Assembly: GCA_964584785.1 (NCBI GenBank)
Contig: CAZPBY010000034.1
Location: forward strand, 1 to 64,000
DNA length: 64,000 bases
Direction: 5' to 3'
From: JAHFTY01 sp964584785
Lineage (GTDB): Bacteria > Acidobacteriota > Terriglobia > 20CM-2-55-15
The notes beneath the pieces were generated by a model. That model was not told the DNA's origin, searched no databases, and worked only from the letters and a program-made list of their open reading frames with translations. A program made the position numbers and the translations under genes. Position 1 is the stretch's first letter. Every line of letters begins with the position of its first letter. Positions 24,160 to 33,991 of the stretch are shown here, one piece after another.

Positions 24160-26022
24160 TTACGGCAGTTTGAAAACAACGACCTGGCTGTTTTTCGGCG
24201 GTGCGCTCCGCTGCGGATAATTGAAATTCGTCAACCCGCCGCCGGACACGATCGCGACGTATTGTTTTCCGTTCGCGCCCTGGTACGTGAGCGGAGTTGC
24301 GACGGCGTTGTTGTCGAGCTCCACGGACCAAAGTTCCTTTCCGGTTTTGGAGTCGAAAGCGCGAAACATGTTATCCGATGTTGCGCCGATGAAAAGCAGA
24401 CCACTCGCCGTGAGGATCGGTCCGCCGGCGTTCGGTGTTCCGGTCTTCGGCACGCCTTTTTTCGTCAGCTCTTTGTACTCACCCAGAGGAACGCGCCACA
24501 CGACATCGCCGGTGTTGGCGTTGATCGCTATCAATTCGCCCCAGGGTGGAGAGTTGCAGGGAAGTCCATCCGGAGCGTCGAATGGGATTTTCTGTTTGGC
24601 GAAGGACGGCATCACACCGGACGACACGCTGGGTTGAAGCACGGCGAGCGTCCCGAGACTTCGGCTGTTCGTGAAAATGTAGCCGAGCGCCGGATCGAAC
24701 GATGCTCCGGACCAGCTGCCGCCACCTTCCGAACTCGGGAAAACGAGGCTGGGCTGCATTCCGTACGGAGTGTACGGGCCCATGTTGACGGACTTATCGA
24801 ATTGTTCCTTACACGACTTCTCGGCTTCCGGTGTGAGTTTGTTCACTTCTTCACGCGTCATGCTCACACGAGCGAGCGGGACAGGTTTCACGGGAAACGG
24901 TTGCGTGGGCCATGCTTTGTCGCCGAGCGCGTCGAACGCGGGAATCGGCCGTTCCTCAACTCCGAAGATCGGCTCGCCGGTTAGCCGGTTGAAGATGAAC
25001 ATGAACCCTTGCTTGGTCATCTGCGCGATGCCCGGTATTTTCGTGCCGCCCTTGTTCACGTCGATCAATGTCGGCGGCGAATTCGCATCCCAGTCGTAAA
25101 TGTCGTGATGGGTCATTTGAAAGTGCCATTTCAACTTCCCGGTTTCGGCGTCGAGAGCGACGATGCTGTCGGAGTAAAGGTTCGAACCTGGACGGCTGTT
25201 GCCGAAGTTCTGATCGGTGGGATTGCCTAGAGGAATGAAAACCAGATGATTCGGGACATCGACGGTCAAGGGCACCCACGCGCCAGGCCCGCGACGATCC
25301 AGCCATCCGTCGAGTCCCCACGTGCCGAAGTTTTCGTCCTCCGGATGCGGGACGGTATGGAATCGCCACACTTCTTTTCCGGTTTTGAGATTGAACGCGC
25401 GCGGATCGCCCGGAATTCCGTAACGGCCCTGCTCGCCCGTTGCGGGGATGACGATGGCGAGATCTTTGTATATCGCCGGGGGCGCAATGATGTTGTAACC
25501 GGTGTTACCGAACTTTTCCGTGATGCCGATCTTCAGATCGATCACGCCGTTATCGCCGACGCCGCGGACCGGCTTTCCTGTTTTGGCGTCGAGCTGAAGC
25601 AACAGACCGTCGCTGGTGCCTGCCAAAATGCGCGGCGGATTTTGCGCATCGCCGGGCCAAAAGGAAATGCCGCGCGACGAAAAGCGCCCCTGATCGGTGA
25701 CGGTCTTGAGATCGAATTTCCAGATCTCCGCGCCGGTTTCGGCGTTCACGGCAACTGCCTTGGCTCCCGTCGTGCCGAAATACATGACGTTTCCGACCAC
25801 CAACGGAGTCACCGCCCATCCGCGGCCCGTTCCGGACGGATCTCCGGTGTCATAGGTCCAGGCGCGGACCAACTTCGTCACATTCACCGGCGTGATCTCC
25901 TTCAACGGCGAGAACCTCATTCCTCCGGCGTCGTGACCCACGTTGGGCCAATCCGTCTGCGCATATAAAGATGATGCGGATGCGACCAAAACCAGGCAGA
26001 GCAGGCTCCGTGCAAATGTCAT
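24160..26022 (-). CDS. PQQ-dependent (quinoprotein) dehydrogenase, copy 1
   Basis: A protein of 620 residues with a signal peptide ending SASSLYAQ, so periplasmic. The eight-bladed propeller W-motifs are visible (for example LVALDAKTG-like repeats such as VNAETGAEIWKFD and LDAETGKLKWHFQ), with THHDIYDWD around residue 300 typical of membrane-GDH-like quinoproteins. There is no heme-binding CxxCH, so electrons must go to a separate cytochrome or quinone. The ATG at 26022 follows GGAG; the longer TTG frame is rejected. The gene is first in an operon with a TIM-barrel enzyme and a beta-propeller lipoprotein, and faces TonB receptor 1 across dyad site B. The substrate is an alcohol, aldose or polyol, not identifiable. 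Confidence 0.88.
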   Translation of the reverse strand: MTFARSLLCLVLVASASSLYAQTDWPNVGHDAGGMRFSPLKEITPVNVTKLVRAWTYDTGDPSGTGRGWAVTPLVVGNVMYFGTTGAKAVAVNAETGAEIWKFDLKTVTDQGRFSSRGISFWPGDAQNPPRILAGTSDGLLLQLDAKTGKPVRGVGDNGVIDLKIGITEKFGNTGYNIIAPPAIYKDLAIVIPATGEQGRYGIPGDPRAFNLKTGKEVWRFHTVPHPEDENFGTWGLDGWLDRRGPGAWVPLTVDVPNHLVFIPLGNPTDQNFGNSRPGSNLYSDSIVALDAETGKLKWHFQMTHHDIYDWDANSPPTLIDVNKGGTKIPGIAQMTKQGFMFIFNRLTGEPIFGVEERPIPAFDALGDKAWPTQPFPVKPVPLARVSMTREEVNKLTPEAEKSCKEQFDKSVNMGPYTPYGMQPSLVFPSSEGGGSWSGASFDPALGYIFTNSRSLGTLAVLQPSVSSGVMPSFAKQKIPFDAPDGLPCNSPPWGELIAINANTGDVVWRVPLGEYKELTKKGVPKTGTPNAGGPILTASGLLFIGATSDNMFRAFDSKTGKELWSVELDNNAVATPLTYQGANGKQYVAIVSGGGLTNFNYPQRSAPPKNSQVVVFKLP

Positions 26023-26107
26023 GTCAGTCTCCAATCGGGCGATTAATGACGATGCGTGTCGATAGCGCCGATTTTATACAAAAACAACCGCCGAAATGGA
26101 ACAGTCT

Positions 26108-26127
26108 TTGTATTGTCGTTAATACAA
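26108..26127. promoter_or_regulatory. Regulon dyad, site B
   Basis: TTGTAT-TGTCGTTA-ATACAA with perfect 6-bp arms and the same 8-bp spacer as sites A and D. It is in the 205-bp divergent region between the PQQ dehydrogenase operon and TonB receptor 1. Confidence 0.75.
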
Positions 26128-26227
26128 CAGACAATTGTGCTTGACTGCCTGTTTGCGTCCTCGTAATAATCCCGGTCATTCAGACCATCAGACGTTCATA
26201 AGATATTTAGAAGGTGGAGGAGACGTT

Positions 26228-29200
26228 ATGAAAAGAGTCCCGGTACTCTTTCTTGTTTTCCTGTTGGCCGCATTGCGGCCGGTTGTTCCTCTCCGAGCCC
26301 AGTCGATAGCGACCGCTCAAATTGCCGGCACGGTGAAAGACGCGTCGGGAGCGCGCTTGCCGGGTGCTGAGGTGAAAGTCACGCAGACGGACACGGCGTA
26401 CATACGAAACGTCCTGACGGACGAAACGGGTTCGTACTCGTTTCCAAATCTTCCCGTTGGGCCGTATCGCCTCGAAGTTGCGATGCCGGGATTCAATACT
26501 TTTGTGCAGACGGGTATCGTTCTGCAGGTCAACAGCAACCCTGCGATCCATGTGACTCTTCAGCTCGGGGCCATCGACCAGACGGTGGAAGTCCAGGCGG
26601 ACGCGGCAATGGTTGAAACGCAAACCACCGGCATCGGGCAGGTCATCGACGCGCAGCGCGTGACCGAGCTGCCTTTGAATGGACGCGACGTATCGCAACT
26701 GATCGCGCTTTCGGGCGGGGCCGTCGCGGGGGGAGGCGGACTCAAGAGCAACCTGAATCATCCGGACGCGGTGGCTTATTCCGTCGCGGGAGGGTTGGTC
26801 AACGCGACGAATTACGTGCTTGATGGGGGTAATCACGTCGACCCTCGAACCAACGTCGGTCTTCCGTTGCCGTTCCCCGAAGCTATGCAGGAATTCAAGG
26901 TCGAAACCAGCGCGCTTCCCGCCAACTACGGAAGTCAGCCTGGAGGCGCGGTCAACGTTGTCACGAAATCCGGCACGAACCGGGTTACCGGAAACATGTT
27001 CTGGTTCCTGCGCAACTACAAAGCGAACGCCCGCAATTTCTTTGCGCTGACGCGAGACTCCTTGAAGCGAAATCAGTTTGGTGGAACCGTTGGTGGACCG
27101 ATCGTCAAAGACAAGATTTTCTTTTTTGGCGCTGTTCAGGGAACCACTCTTCGAACCGCGCCGGCAACCAATCAGGTGTTTGTTCCAACGGCGGCGGTAC
27201 TTCAGGGAGACTTTCGAGCGATCCTCGCGCCGCCTTGCAAAACGAAGCAAATCAATCTGGTCTCCACACTGAATGGAAAGCCTTTCGCGACGAACAACGT
27301 CATCAGTCCGACGTTGTTCAATGCGGTCGCGCTGAAGTACCTTACGCTGATTCCCGTGTCGACCGATCCATGCGGACTGCTTCGTTACTCGACGCCGAAT
27401 GAGACGAATTCTTACCAGGTTATGGGACGGGTGGACTGGCGTCGAAATGCGAAGGACTCGCTCTTCACGCGGTACTACATCAGCGACGCCAATTTGAGAT
27501 CCTATCTGGACTCGACCAACGTGCTGAGCAGCCGCGTCGGTCTTCCCGACCGCGCACAATCGATCATCATCGGCGACACCTATGTGTTGAACCCGACCAT
27601 GATCAGCACATTCCGCGTGAATTATTCACGCTCGGCCGTGCAGCGTCTGCCGCCGGACGGCATTCCGACAGTGACATCGCTTGGTGCAAAGGTCACATCG
27701 ATGACTCCCAACTTCACCGGCCAGGGATGGGGCCCGAGCGGCTACTTCAGCGGATCGGGTTTGACGGGCTACGTCGACACAAACATCTACGACATCTCCG
27801 AGAACATCGCCTGGACCAAAAGGTCGCATCAGTTGTCTTTCGGGTTCGAATGGATTCAAACGCAGATGAACGGTCTCGGAACGTTTCAGATGAATCCCGG
27901 CTGGACGTTTAATGGACAAATCACCGGCGACGCGCTTGCCGACTTCATAACGGGAAACCTGTTTTCCATCCGTCAGGGTGGCGGTCAGATCAGCCGCGAC
28001 AAGCGGAACGCGCCCGGCGCGTTCGTTCAGGACAACTGGAAGTTCACGTCGCGACTTCAATTCAATCTCGGATTACGGTGGGATCCTTATGTGCCGTCTT
28101 ACAGCAAGTATGGCTTTGCCATGCGATTCGATCGCGCGAAATTCGATGCGAAGACAAAGACGAGCACGACCTTCATCAATGCTCCTCCGGGCATTTCCGT
28201 TCCGGGCGATCCCGGGTGGGACGGAAAGTCGACGACGACCGCGCAATACAAGTTGTTTTCCCCTCGGCTCGGGCTGGTATGGGATCCCCGCGGACTCGGC
28301 AGGGAAACGATTCGCAGCGGTTATGGGATTTTCTATGGATCGACGTATCTATGGTCGACACAGCACGTCCCGCTGAATCCGCCATGGGGCGACACGCTCA
28401 CATGGAACCAGCCGAAGGGTGGACTCTCCGATCCATGGGGGGATTATCAACCTTGCACGACCTGCGCGTTCGGCGATCCGTATCCGATACCGTCGTCATT
28501 CCCGAAGGATTCGCGTTTCCTGAACTTCGGAACCTATGTTTTCGAGAACACCGACAATCACCGTCCGTACACGCAGCAGTGGGATCTGGCGTTGCAGCGG
28601 CAGTTCGGTGCCGACGTGTTGATTTCCGCCACCTACCTGGGAAACAAGACGACGCATCAGACTCTTGGAGTTCAGACCAACCCGGCGCTCTACATCCCGG
28701 GCAACTGTGTTGCCGGCCAGTATGGGTTGACCGCCGCGGGGCCGTGCTCGAATGCCAACAACATCAACTTCCGGCGAGTGCTGTATCTGCAGGATCCGCA
28801 GAATGGCCAGTACTTCGGAAATGTGCAGGTCGAGGACCCCAACGGAAATTCCAGTTACAACGGATTGATCCTCGCGGTGAACCGGCGTTTCGCGAACAAT
28901 TTTTCCGCGCTCGCGAACTACACCTGGTCGCATTGCCTCACGCAGGGTGAGCCGGGTCAGGACATCGGTAACTTCTATCAGGATGTGAACAACCGGCGGG
29001 CGGAATGGCAGGACTGCAGTTCCGATCGGCGACAACTCGTCAACCTTTCGCTCGTTTCCAGAAGTCCGAGGTTTGCTTCCTCTTTAGCGGAAACGATCCT
29101 GGGTAAATGGGGATTCTCGGGGATCTATACCTTCAGCAGCGGAAATTCTTTGACAGTCTCGCCGAGCATTACCGCGTTGACCGGCGTTTCGAGATTGCGG

Positions 29201-29536
29201 GCGAACCTTGTCGCCGATTCGCATGTGGACAATCCCACGATCGATCGCTGGTTCAACACCGACGCGTTCCAGAATCCGGCGACCGGTGCGCTCGGCAATG
29301 AGGGCGCGAGTATCCGCCTGTACGGTCCATCGCAGTGGAACGTGGACACGGCGCTGTGGCGCACGTTCCCGCTGCGCGAAAAACTCAAAATGGATTTCCG
29401 TCTGGAAGCGTTCAACGTCTTCAACCATGCGCGCTTCAACAATCCCAACACCACGATCAACAACAACAACTTTGGGAGAATCACAACCGCGCAGGATCCA
29501 CGCATCATGCAGGCCGCGTTGAAGGTGAATTTTTAG
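26228..29536 (+). CDS. Oar-like TonB-dependent outer-membrane receptor, copy 1
   Basis: A protein of 1102 residues. After the signal peptide (to LRAQ) comes a carboxypeptidase-regulatory/CNA-B-like domain (AQIAGTVKDASGARLPGAEV, about 25-120). A plug region with NGRDVSQLIALSGGAV and VNATNYVLDGGNH follows, then a very long beta-barrel ending in VNF. Acidobacteria carry many such Oar-like receptors, used for uptake of large or scarce nutrients with TonB energy. ATG 26228 is preceded by a strong GGAGGAG; the ORF start at 26135 is too far upstream. It is divergent from the PQQ dehydrogenase operon and shares dyad site B, suggesting that uptake and oxidation of one substrate are co-controlled. Confidence 0.9.
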   Translation: MKRVPVLFLVFLLAALRPVVPLRAQSIATAQIAGTVKDASGARLPGAEVKVTQTDTAYIRNVLTDETGSYSFPNLPVGPYRLEVAMPGFNTFVQTGIVLQVNSNPAIHVTLQLGAIDQTVEVQADAAMVETQTTGIGQVIDAQRVTELPLNGRDVSQLIALSGGAVAGGGGLKSNLNHPDAVAYSVAGGLVNATNYVLDGGNHVDPRTNVGLPLPFPEAMQEFKVETSALPANYGSQPGGAVNVVTKSGTNRVTGNMFWFLRNYKANARNFFALTRDSLKRNQFGGTVGGPIVKDKIFFFGAVQGTTLRTAPATNQVFVPTAAVLQGDFRAILAPPCKTKQINLVSTLNGKPFATNNVISPTLFNAVALKYLTLIPVSTDPCGLLRYSTPNETNSYQVMGRVDWRRNAKDSLFTRYYISDANLRSYLDSTNVLSSRVGLPDRAQSIIIGDTYVLNPTMISTFRVNYSRSAVQRLPPDGIPTVTSLGAKVTSMTPNFTGQGWGPSGYFSGSGLTGYVDTNIYDISENIAWTKRSHQLSFGFEWIQTQMNGLGTFQMNPGWTFNGQITGDALADFITGNLFSIRQGGGQISRDKRNAPGAFVQDNWKFTSRLQFNLGLRWDPYVPSYSKYGFAMRFDRAKFDAKTKTSTTFINAPPGISVPGDPGWDGKSTTTAQYKLFSPRLGLVWDPRGLGRETIRSGYGIFYGSTYLWSTQHVPLNPPWGDTLTWNQPKGGLSDPWGDYQPCTTCAFGDPYPIPSSFPKDSRFLNFGTYVFENTDNHRPYTQQWDLALQRQFGADVLISATYLGNKTTHQTLGVQTNPALYIPGNCVAGQYGLTAAGPCSNANNINFRRVLYLQDPQNGQYFGNVQVEDPNGNSSYNGLILAVNRRFANNFSALANYTWSHCLTQGEPGQDIGNFYQDVNNRRAEWQDCSSDRRQLVNLSLVSRSPRFASSLAETILGKWGFSGIYTFSSGNSLTVSPSITALTGVSRLRANLVADSHVDNPTIDRWFNTDAFQNPATGALGNEGASIRLYGPSQWNVDTALWRTFPLREKLKMDFRLEAFNVFNHARFNNPNTTINNNNFGRITTAQDPRIMQAALKVNF

Positions 29537-29552
29537 GGCACCGGTGCGGCTT

Positions 29553-29665
29553 GCAGACCAGTCGGGGTGGTTTTCAAAGACCGCGAAGCGCTCCTTTCAA
29601 ATCGGTTGCGCTTCGCGCGATATCTATACGGAGGCTGCGCATCGTTTCAAACCACCCCCGTCTGC
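29553..29665. repeat. Imperfect inverted repeat in the gap after TonB receptor 1
   Basis: GCAGACCAGTCGGGGTGG and TTTTCAAA at 29553-29578 are the near complement of TTTCAAACCACCCCCGTCTGC at 29645-29665. A GC hairpin (CTGCACCTGCGGTGCAG) follows directly. It may terminate receptor transcription or be a degenerate mobile repeat. The remaining gap to 29823 holds no gene. Confidence 0.6.
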
Positions 29666-29823
29666 ACCTGCGGTGCAGACGTCCCCCCTAACTTCGGAGG
29701 GGAGTCGATGCTCCACCACTCAAAGATTCGGTAATTCAAACGGACCCACTACCGATTTTTGCCGCGTCACACGGGCATTGACAAGTCCGGCTTAGGTCAG
29801 TACAACTGGCGCGGGAATCGAAC

Positions 29824-31803
29824 GTGAAAGCCGGATTTGCGCTCAAGCGCCTTGCTTTTGGATCTCTATTCATTCTGCTCGCCGCCGGGGTGTTGTTGCT
29901 GTCCGATCTCGATCAACGGAAGAGTGGATCGGGGCGGGCGCCTCACATTGCCATTCTGCAGCACGCGTCGACGCCGCTGCTCGATGAAGCCGTAAGTGGG
30001 ATGGTTGAAGGGCTTGCCGGAGCGGGTTTTCGTGATGGTCAGAACGTCAGCATAACGCGGTTCAATGCGCAGAATGATGTCCCGACCGATAATGCGATTG
30101 CGAAAGAGATCACTTCCGGGAAATTCGATCTGGTCCTTACCGCGAGCACGCTGTCCATGCAAGCCGTGGCAAACGCGAATAAGGACGGCAAAGTCATCCA
30201 TGTGTTCGGCGCGGTAGCCGATCCGTTCAGCGCCGGCATCGGACTGCATCGCGAGAACCCCATGGCCCACCCGCGCCACCTCGTGGGCATCGGCACATTC
30301 ATGCCGGTTGCCTCCGGTTTTCAATTGGCCCGTCAAATGTTTCCCGGATTGAAGACGATCGGTGTCGCGTGGAACCCTGCGGAATCGAACTCGCGCGCGT
30401 TTACGACCAAAGCTCAGGAAGCGAGTAAGGATCTGGGTATTGAACTGCTCGAAGCCACGGTCGACAATTCGTCCGGCGTGGCGGAAGCGGCGAATTCGCT
30501 GATATCTCGCCGAGCCCAGGCGCTGTGGATCGGCGGCGACGTGACGGTCATGGTCGCGGCGGATGCGGTTATCACGGCGGCGAAAAAAGCCCGCATTCCC
30601 GTCTTTACGCTGACACCGCCGACGGCGCAGCGGGGCGCGCTGTTCGACCTTGGCGCGAATTTCGTGACGATTGGCCGGCAGACCGGAGAACTCGCCGCGA
30701 AAATTTTGCGCGGCGCAAACCCGGCGGACTTTCCGATCGAGAATCGAGTGCCGGAAAGACTGATCGTCAACAAACTGGCAGTCAACGGATTGAGAGATCC
30801 ATGGCAGATTCCGGATGACGCCGCTTCCCGTGCGGACACCCTGATCGATGAGACCGGCGTCCACGACAGACAGGTCAAGCCGGCGGCAACCGGGCCGCTG
30901 TCCAAACAATGGCACATCAGCGTCGTGAAATATGTCGACGCGCCGGCTACTGAAGAAGCCGAGAGAGGCGCGATGGACGGTCTGCGCGAAGCCGGTCTCG
31001 TGGATGGCCGCGACTTCCGAATCAAGTCGCGGAGCGCGCAGGGCGATGTGGCCGCGCTGAACGGCATCATCGATGCCGTCAAAACTGAAAATGCAGACCT
31101 GGTCCTGACCTTTTCGACTTCCGCACTGCAAGTCGCCATCAAGAAAATCGCCAGGACACCCATCGTTTTTGCGCTCGTCGGCGATGCGTTCATCGCCGGA
31201 GCGGGACGCAGTAATGAAGATCATCTGCCGAACGTGACCGGCGCGACGATCATCAGCCCATTTGAAGACATGTTCGACATTTTCCGCCGGGTGATGCCAA
31301 AAGCCCGCCGTTGTGGAACGGTGTTCACACCATCCGAGGTGAACTCGGCCTACTACTATGACCTTCTGAAAAAGTCCGGACACGAAGCCGGCATCGAAAT
31401 TGAAGGCGTGGCCGCCAGCAATAGCAGCGACGTCGCGGATGCGGCCCTTGCGCTGATGACCCGCAAAATCGATGCGGTATGCCAGATTTCCGACAACCTG
31501 ACCGGTTCCACTTTCACGAGTATCGCGCAGGCCGCGCAACGCGCGCGCTTGCCGATTTTTTCGTTCAATACCGTGCAAGCCAGGCAGGGCGCCAGCGTTG
31601 TCGTCGGCCGCGACTTTCACGACGGCGGCCGCGAATCGGCGTTATTGGCAGCGCGCATCATGCGCGGCGAGAACCCGGCGTCGATACCGTTCCAGCCCAC
31701 ATCGCGCGTCAAAGTGGTCGTCAATGAAACGGCCGCGCTCGCCAACGGATTGACCATTCCCGCAGCTCTGCGGCAGCGGGCGGACGAGTGGATTCGCCCA
31801 TGA
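29824..31803 (+). CDS. ABC transporter substrate-binding protein with two tandem TrpX-like domains
   Basis: A protein of 659 residues with an N-terminal membrane/signal segment (LAFGSLFILLAAGVLLL). Two copies of the ABC_sub_bind (PF04392) type domain follow, at about 38-335 and 365-655. Each has an ILQHAS or VVKYVD opening strand, an FDLVLT or ADLVLTFST strand and an RIPVF or RLPIF strand near its end. Single-domain relatives bind tryptophan, tyrosine or other small ligands for an ABC importer; a tandem protein is unusual. The GTG start has a weak ribosome site. It is the first of four overlapping genes (STAS protein, permease, ATPase). One copy may bind the ligand and the other may be structural, but both look complete. 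Confidence 0.85.
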   Translation: MKAGFALKRLAFGSLFILLAAGVLLLSDLDQRKSGSGRAPHIAILQHASTPLLDEAVSGMVEGLAGAGFRDGQNVSITRFNAQNDVPTDNAIAKEITSGKFDLVLTASTLSMQAVANANKDGKVIHVFGAVADPFSAGIGLHRENPMAHPRHLVGIGTFMPVASGFQLARQMFPGLKTIGVAWNPAESNSRAFTTKAQEASKDLGIELLEATVDNSSGVAEAANSLISRRAQALWIGGDVTVMVAADAVITAAKKARIPVFTLTPPTAQRGALFDLGANFVTIGRQTGELAAKILRGANPADFPIENRVPERLIVNKLAVNGLRDPWQIPDDAASRADTLIDETGVHDRQVKPAATGPLSKQWHISVVKYVDAPATEEAERGAMDGLREAGLVDGRDFRIKSRSAQGDVAALNGIIDAVKTENADLVLTFSTSALQVAIKKIARTPIVFALVGDAFIAGAGRSNEDHLPNVTGATIISPFEDMFDIFRRVMPKARRCGTVFTPSEVNSAYYYDLLKKSGHEAGIEIEGVAASNSSDVADAALALMTRKIDAVCQISDNLTGSTFTSIAQAAQRARLPIFSFNTVQARQGASVVVGRDFHDGGRESALLAARIMRGENPASIPFQPTSRVKVVVNETAALANGLTIPAALRQRADEWIRP

Positions 31804-33050
31804 GCCTGGACGTCACCCGGGAGCATTCCGCCGAAGGACTGACGCTCGTCGTCTCCGGCCGCCTCGACGGTTACTGGGCCGATCATCTCGGAAAAGAACT
31901 TGCGGAAGTGTTACGTGACGGCGTGCATCACGTTCGCCTCGATTTGAACGGCGTCAACTATCTGAGTTCTGCCGGAATCGGCGCGCTCGTCAGGCTGTAC
32001 AAACAGTTTGAAGCGATTCATGGTTCGTTCGTGGTGACCAACTGCTCGGTCGAAGTCACAAAACTGCTGGCCATGACCAAGCTCGACACGATATTGATGG
32101 CTCGCGGAATCGCCGCGCCGGCGAGCGGTACCCACACCGCTTTTCGCGAAACAGCGTACGGCGGCGTATCGTTCCAGGTTTTTGACCTCGCGACGGCAGC
32201 CAACTTGAGATGCGAAGTTTTTGGCGACGCCTCGCGGCTAGGCAGGTTTCGTTTCGACCAACAGGACTGCCTCACCGTTCAGTTTCCGGCTTCCACCTTC
32301 GGTCTGGGCCTCGGCGCTTTCGGAAATAATTTCGCCGAGTGCCGCGGACGTTTCGGCGAGTTTGTGACCGTCGCCGGGTCCGCAGCTTATCTGCCGACGG
32401 ATGCGACCAACGTGCCGGACTACATGATTGCCGCCGAAACCTTCATTCCCGAACTCCACGTTTTGTATTGCGCGAGATTGGACGGCGGTTTTTCGCATCT
32501 CGCGCGTTTCGAAGCCAACAAAGAATCCGGAGCGGCCACGCTTACCGAACTCATCAAAGCCGGCTTTGGAATTACGGAAAGTGACGCGATCGGAGTCGTC
32601 ATTGTTGCAGAAACCACGGGCCTGGTCGGTGTTTCGCTGCGGCGCTCGCCCGGCAGCGGTGTGAAGCCGGAAGACGAGACCCTTTTCTCCTTTCCTGCAA
32701 TCCGCGAATGGCTTTCGTATTCAGCCGAACGCACGCATGCCCGGGATTTGGCGCTGATCGCAGGTATTGCCGTGCGGAATGACGTCAACGGTCGAATCGG
32801 CAACATCGGATCGATGCTGCGGCCGCTGGGCGCGGACTCCATGCCGATCGGACATTTTCATGCGGCGGCGTTCCCGTATCGTCCGCTGAAGAAAGGTCTG
32901 CTGGATTTGAAGACCACAACCACAGCGTTGTTTGAAGGCGGAGGCGTGCGGACCGTAACCCATCTTCTGAACGATACGCGCGACATCAACGGAGCCGGCG
33001 AAAGCGAATTCGTCCGCGGCGCCTGCTGGTTCGGCCGGATATCCCAATGA
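31800..33050 (+). CDS. STAS-domain protein with C-terminal domain of unknown function
   Basis: A protein of 416 residues. The N-terminal 100 residues are a STAS domain of the anti-sigma-antagonist type: LTLVVSGRLDGYWADHLGKE, VRLDLNGVNYLSSAGIGALV, with the Ser-Ser-Ala site where SpoIIAA-like proteins are phosphorylated. The remaining 300 residues are soluble and not recognised; they include GEFVTVAGSAAYLPT and GIAVRNDVNGRIGNIGS. The ATG overlaps the substrate-binding-protein stop, and the permease start overlaps this stop. It is therefore an integral member of the importer operon. A cytoplasmic regulatory subunit that links transport to phosphorylation state is my inference. Confidence 0.75.
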   Translation: MSLDVTREHSAEGLTLVVSGRLDGYWADHLGKELAEVLRDGVHHVRLDLNGVNYLSSAGIGALVRLYKQFEAIHGSFVVTNCSVEVTKLLAMTKLDTILMARGIAAPASGTHTAFRETAYGGVSFQVFDLATAANLRCEVFGDASRLGRFRFDQQDCLTVQFPASTFGLGLGAFGNNFAECRGRFGEFVTVAGSAAYLPTDATNVPDYMIAAETFIPELHVLYCARLDGGFSHLARFEANKESGAATLTELIKAGFGITESDAIGVVIVAETTGLVGVSLRRSPGSGVKPEDETLFSFPAIREWLSYSAERTHARDLALIAGIAVRNDVNGRIGNIGSMLRPLGADSMPIGHFHAAAFPYRPLKKGLLDLKTTTTALFEGGGVRTVTHLLNDTRDINGAGESEFVRGACWFGRISQ

Positions 33051-33991
33051 CGCTCCTGATTGGTTCAACGACCATCGGTTTGATTCTGTCGTTGCTCGCT
33101 CTCGGCGTTTTCATCAGCTTCCGTGTGTTCCATATGGCCGACATCACAGCGGAAGGTTCGATTACATTGGGCGCGGCGATTACCGCGACCGCGTTAGTCG
33201 CGCATGTGAACCCGCTTGCAGCGACAGCGGCGGGTTTCCTCGGCGGGATGCTCGCTGGAACCGTCACGGGAATTCTTCATACGCGATTCAAGATTCACAG
33301 TCTGCTCTCGGGAATACTGGTCATGACGGCGCTGTATTCGGTGAACCTGCACGTCATGGGCAAGAGCAATGTGCCGCTGGTTTCTGAAAAGACCTTGAAC
33401 AGCTATGCGGAAGGTTTGGGACAACGCATCAGCGGCGGTGTTGCGACCCTACACGTTCTGGGATGGGACGTGACGTCGCACGACGCTTCCGTTCTCATAT
33501 TCATGCTCGGCACCAGCGCACTCATTGCCGCTGTGTTGTATGCCTTCTTTCGTACAAACATCGGCACGGCGATGCGAGCGACAGGCGATAACGATCAAAT
33601 GATTCGCGCCATGGGAGTGGATGTCGGCAACATGATCGTTCTTGGCCTGGCTGTCTCCAACGGTTTGATTGCCCTGGCGGGCGCACTGCTGGCGCAGTAT
33701 CAGGGCTTCGCCGATGTTCAGATGGGCATCGGCATGGTGGTGTGGGGATTGGCCAGTGTCATCATCGGCGATTCCCTGGTTGGCAAGGAAAGCCTCGGGC
33801 TGTCCGTTGTCGGAACGCTTATGGGGTCGGTACTTTTCCGCCTGCTGGTGGCGATCGCGCTGCGCTGGGGGCTGAACCCGAATGATCTGAAACTCATCAC
33901 GGCTGTCTTTGTATTTGCGGCGCTCGTCATACCTGCGACGCTCCAGTCGAAACGAAATAAGTTAGGAAGGGCTCGCTCCGCCAATGCTTGA
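33047..33991 (+). CDS. ABC transporter permease (TrpY/branched-chain type)
   Basis: A protein of 314 residues with eight to nine hydrophobic helices, typical of the LivH/TrpY-like permease family paired with TrpX-type binding proteins. Recognisable parts are HMADITAEGSITLGAAI near the N-terminus, HTRFKIHSLLSGILVMTALY and the cytoplasmic coupling region RTNIGTAMRATGDNDQMIRA. The ATG overlaps the STAS stop (ATGA), and the downstream ATPase starts 8 bp before this stop. A single permease gene implies a homodimeric membrane domain. The ligand is unknown. Confidence 0.88.
   Translation: MTLLIGSTTIGLILSLLALGVFISFRVFHMADITAEGSITLGAAITATALVAHVNPLAATAAGFLGGMLAGTVTGILHTRFKIHSLLSGILVMTALYSVNLHVMGKSNVPLVSEKTLNSYAEGLGQRISGGVATLHVLGWDVTSHDASVLIFMLGTSALIAAVLYAFFRTNIGTAMRATGDNDQMIRAMGVDVGNMIVLGLAVSNGLIALAGALLAQYQGFADVQMGIGMVVWGLASVIIGDSLVGKESLGLSVVGTLMGSVLFRLLVAIALRWGLNPNDLKLITAVFVFAALVIPATLQSKRNKLGRARSANA

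Noticed and set aside
26207..27559. Antisense open frame (450 codons) opposite TonB receptor 1
   Set aside because: Composition is typical of a reverse shadow of a GC-rich gene; the receptor frame has signal peptide, plug and barrel features.
29794..29806. A sixth regulon operator before the ABC importer
   Set aside because: Only the right half GTACAAC is present; the bases 14 upstream do not match TTGTAY. The importer is left out of the proposed regulon.
29866..31620. Long antisense open frame (584 codons) opposite the substrate-binding protein
   Set aside because: It is rich in Arg/His, lacks a ribosome site and any family resemblance, and the opposite frame has a clear PF04392 tandem. 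It is a high-GC shadow frame.
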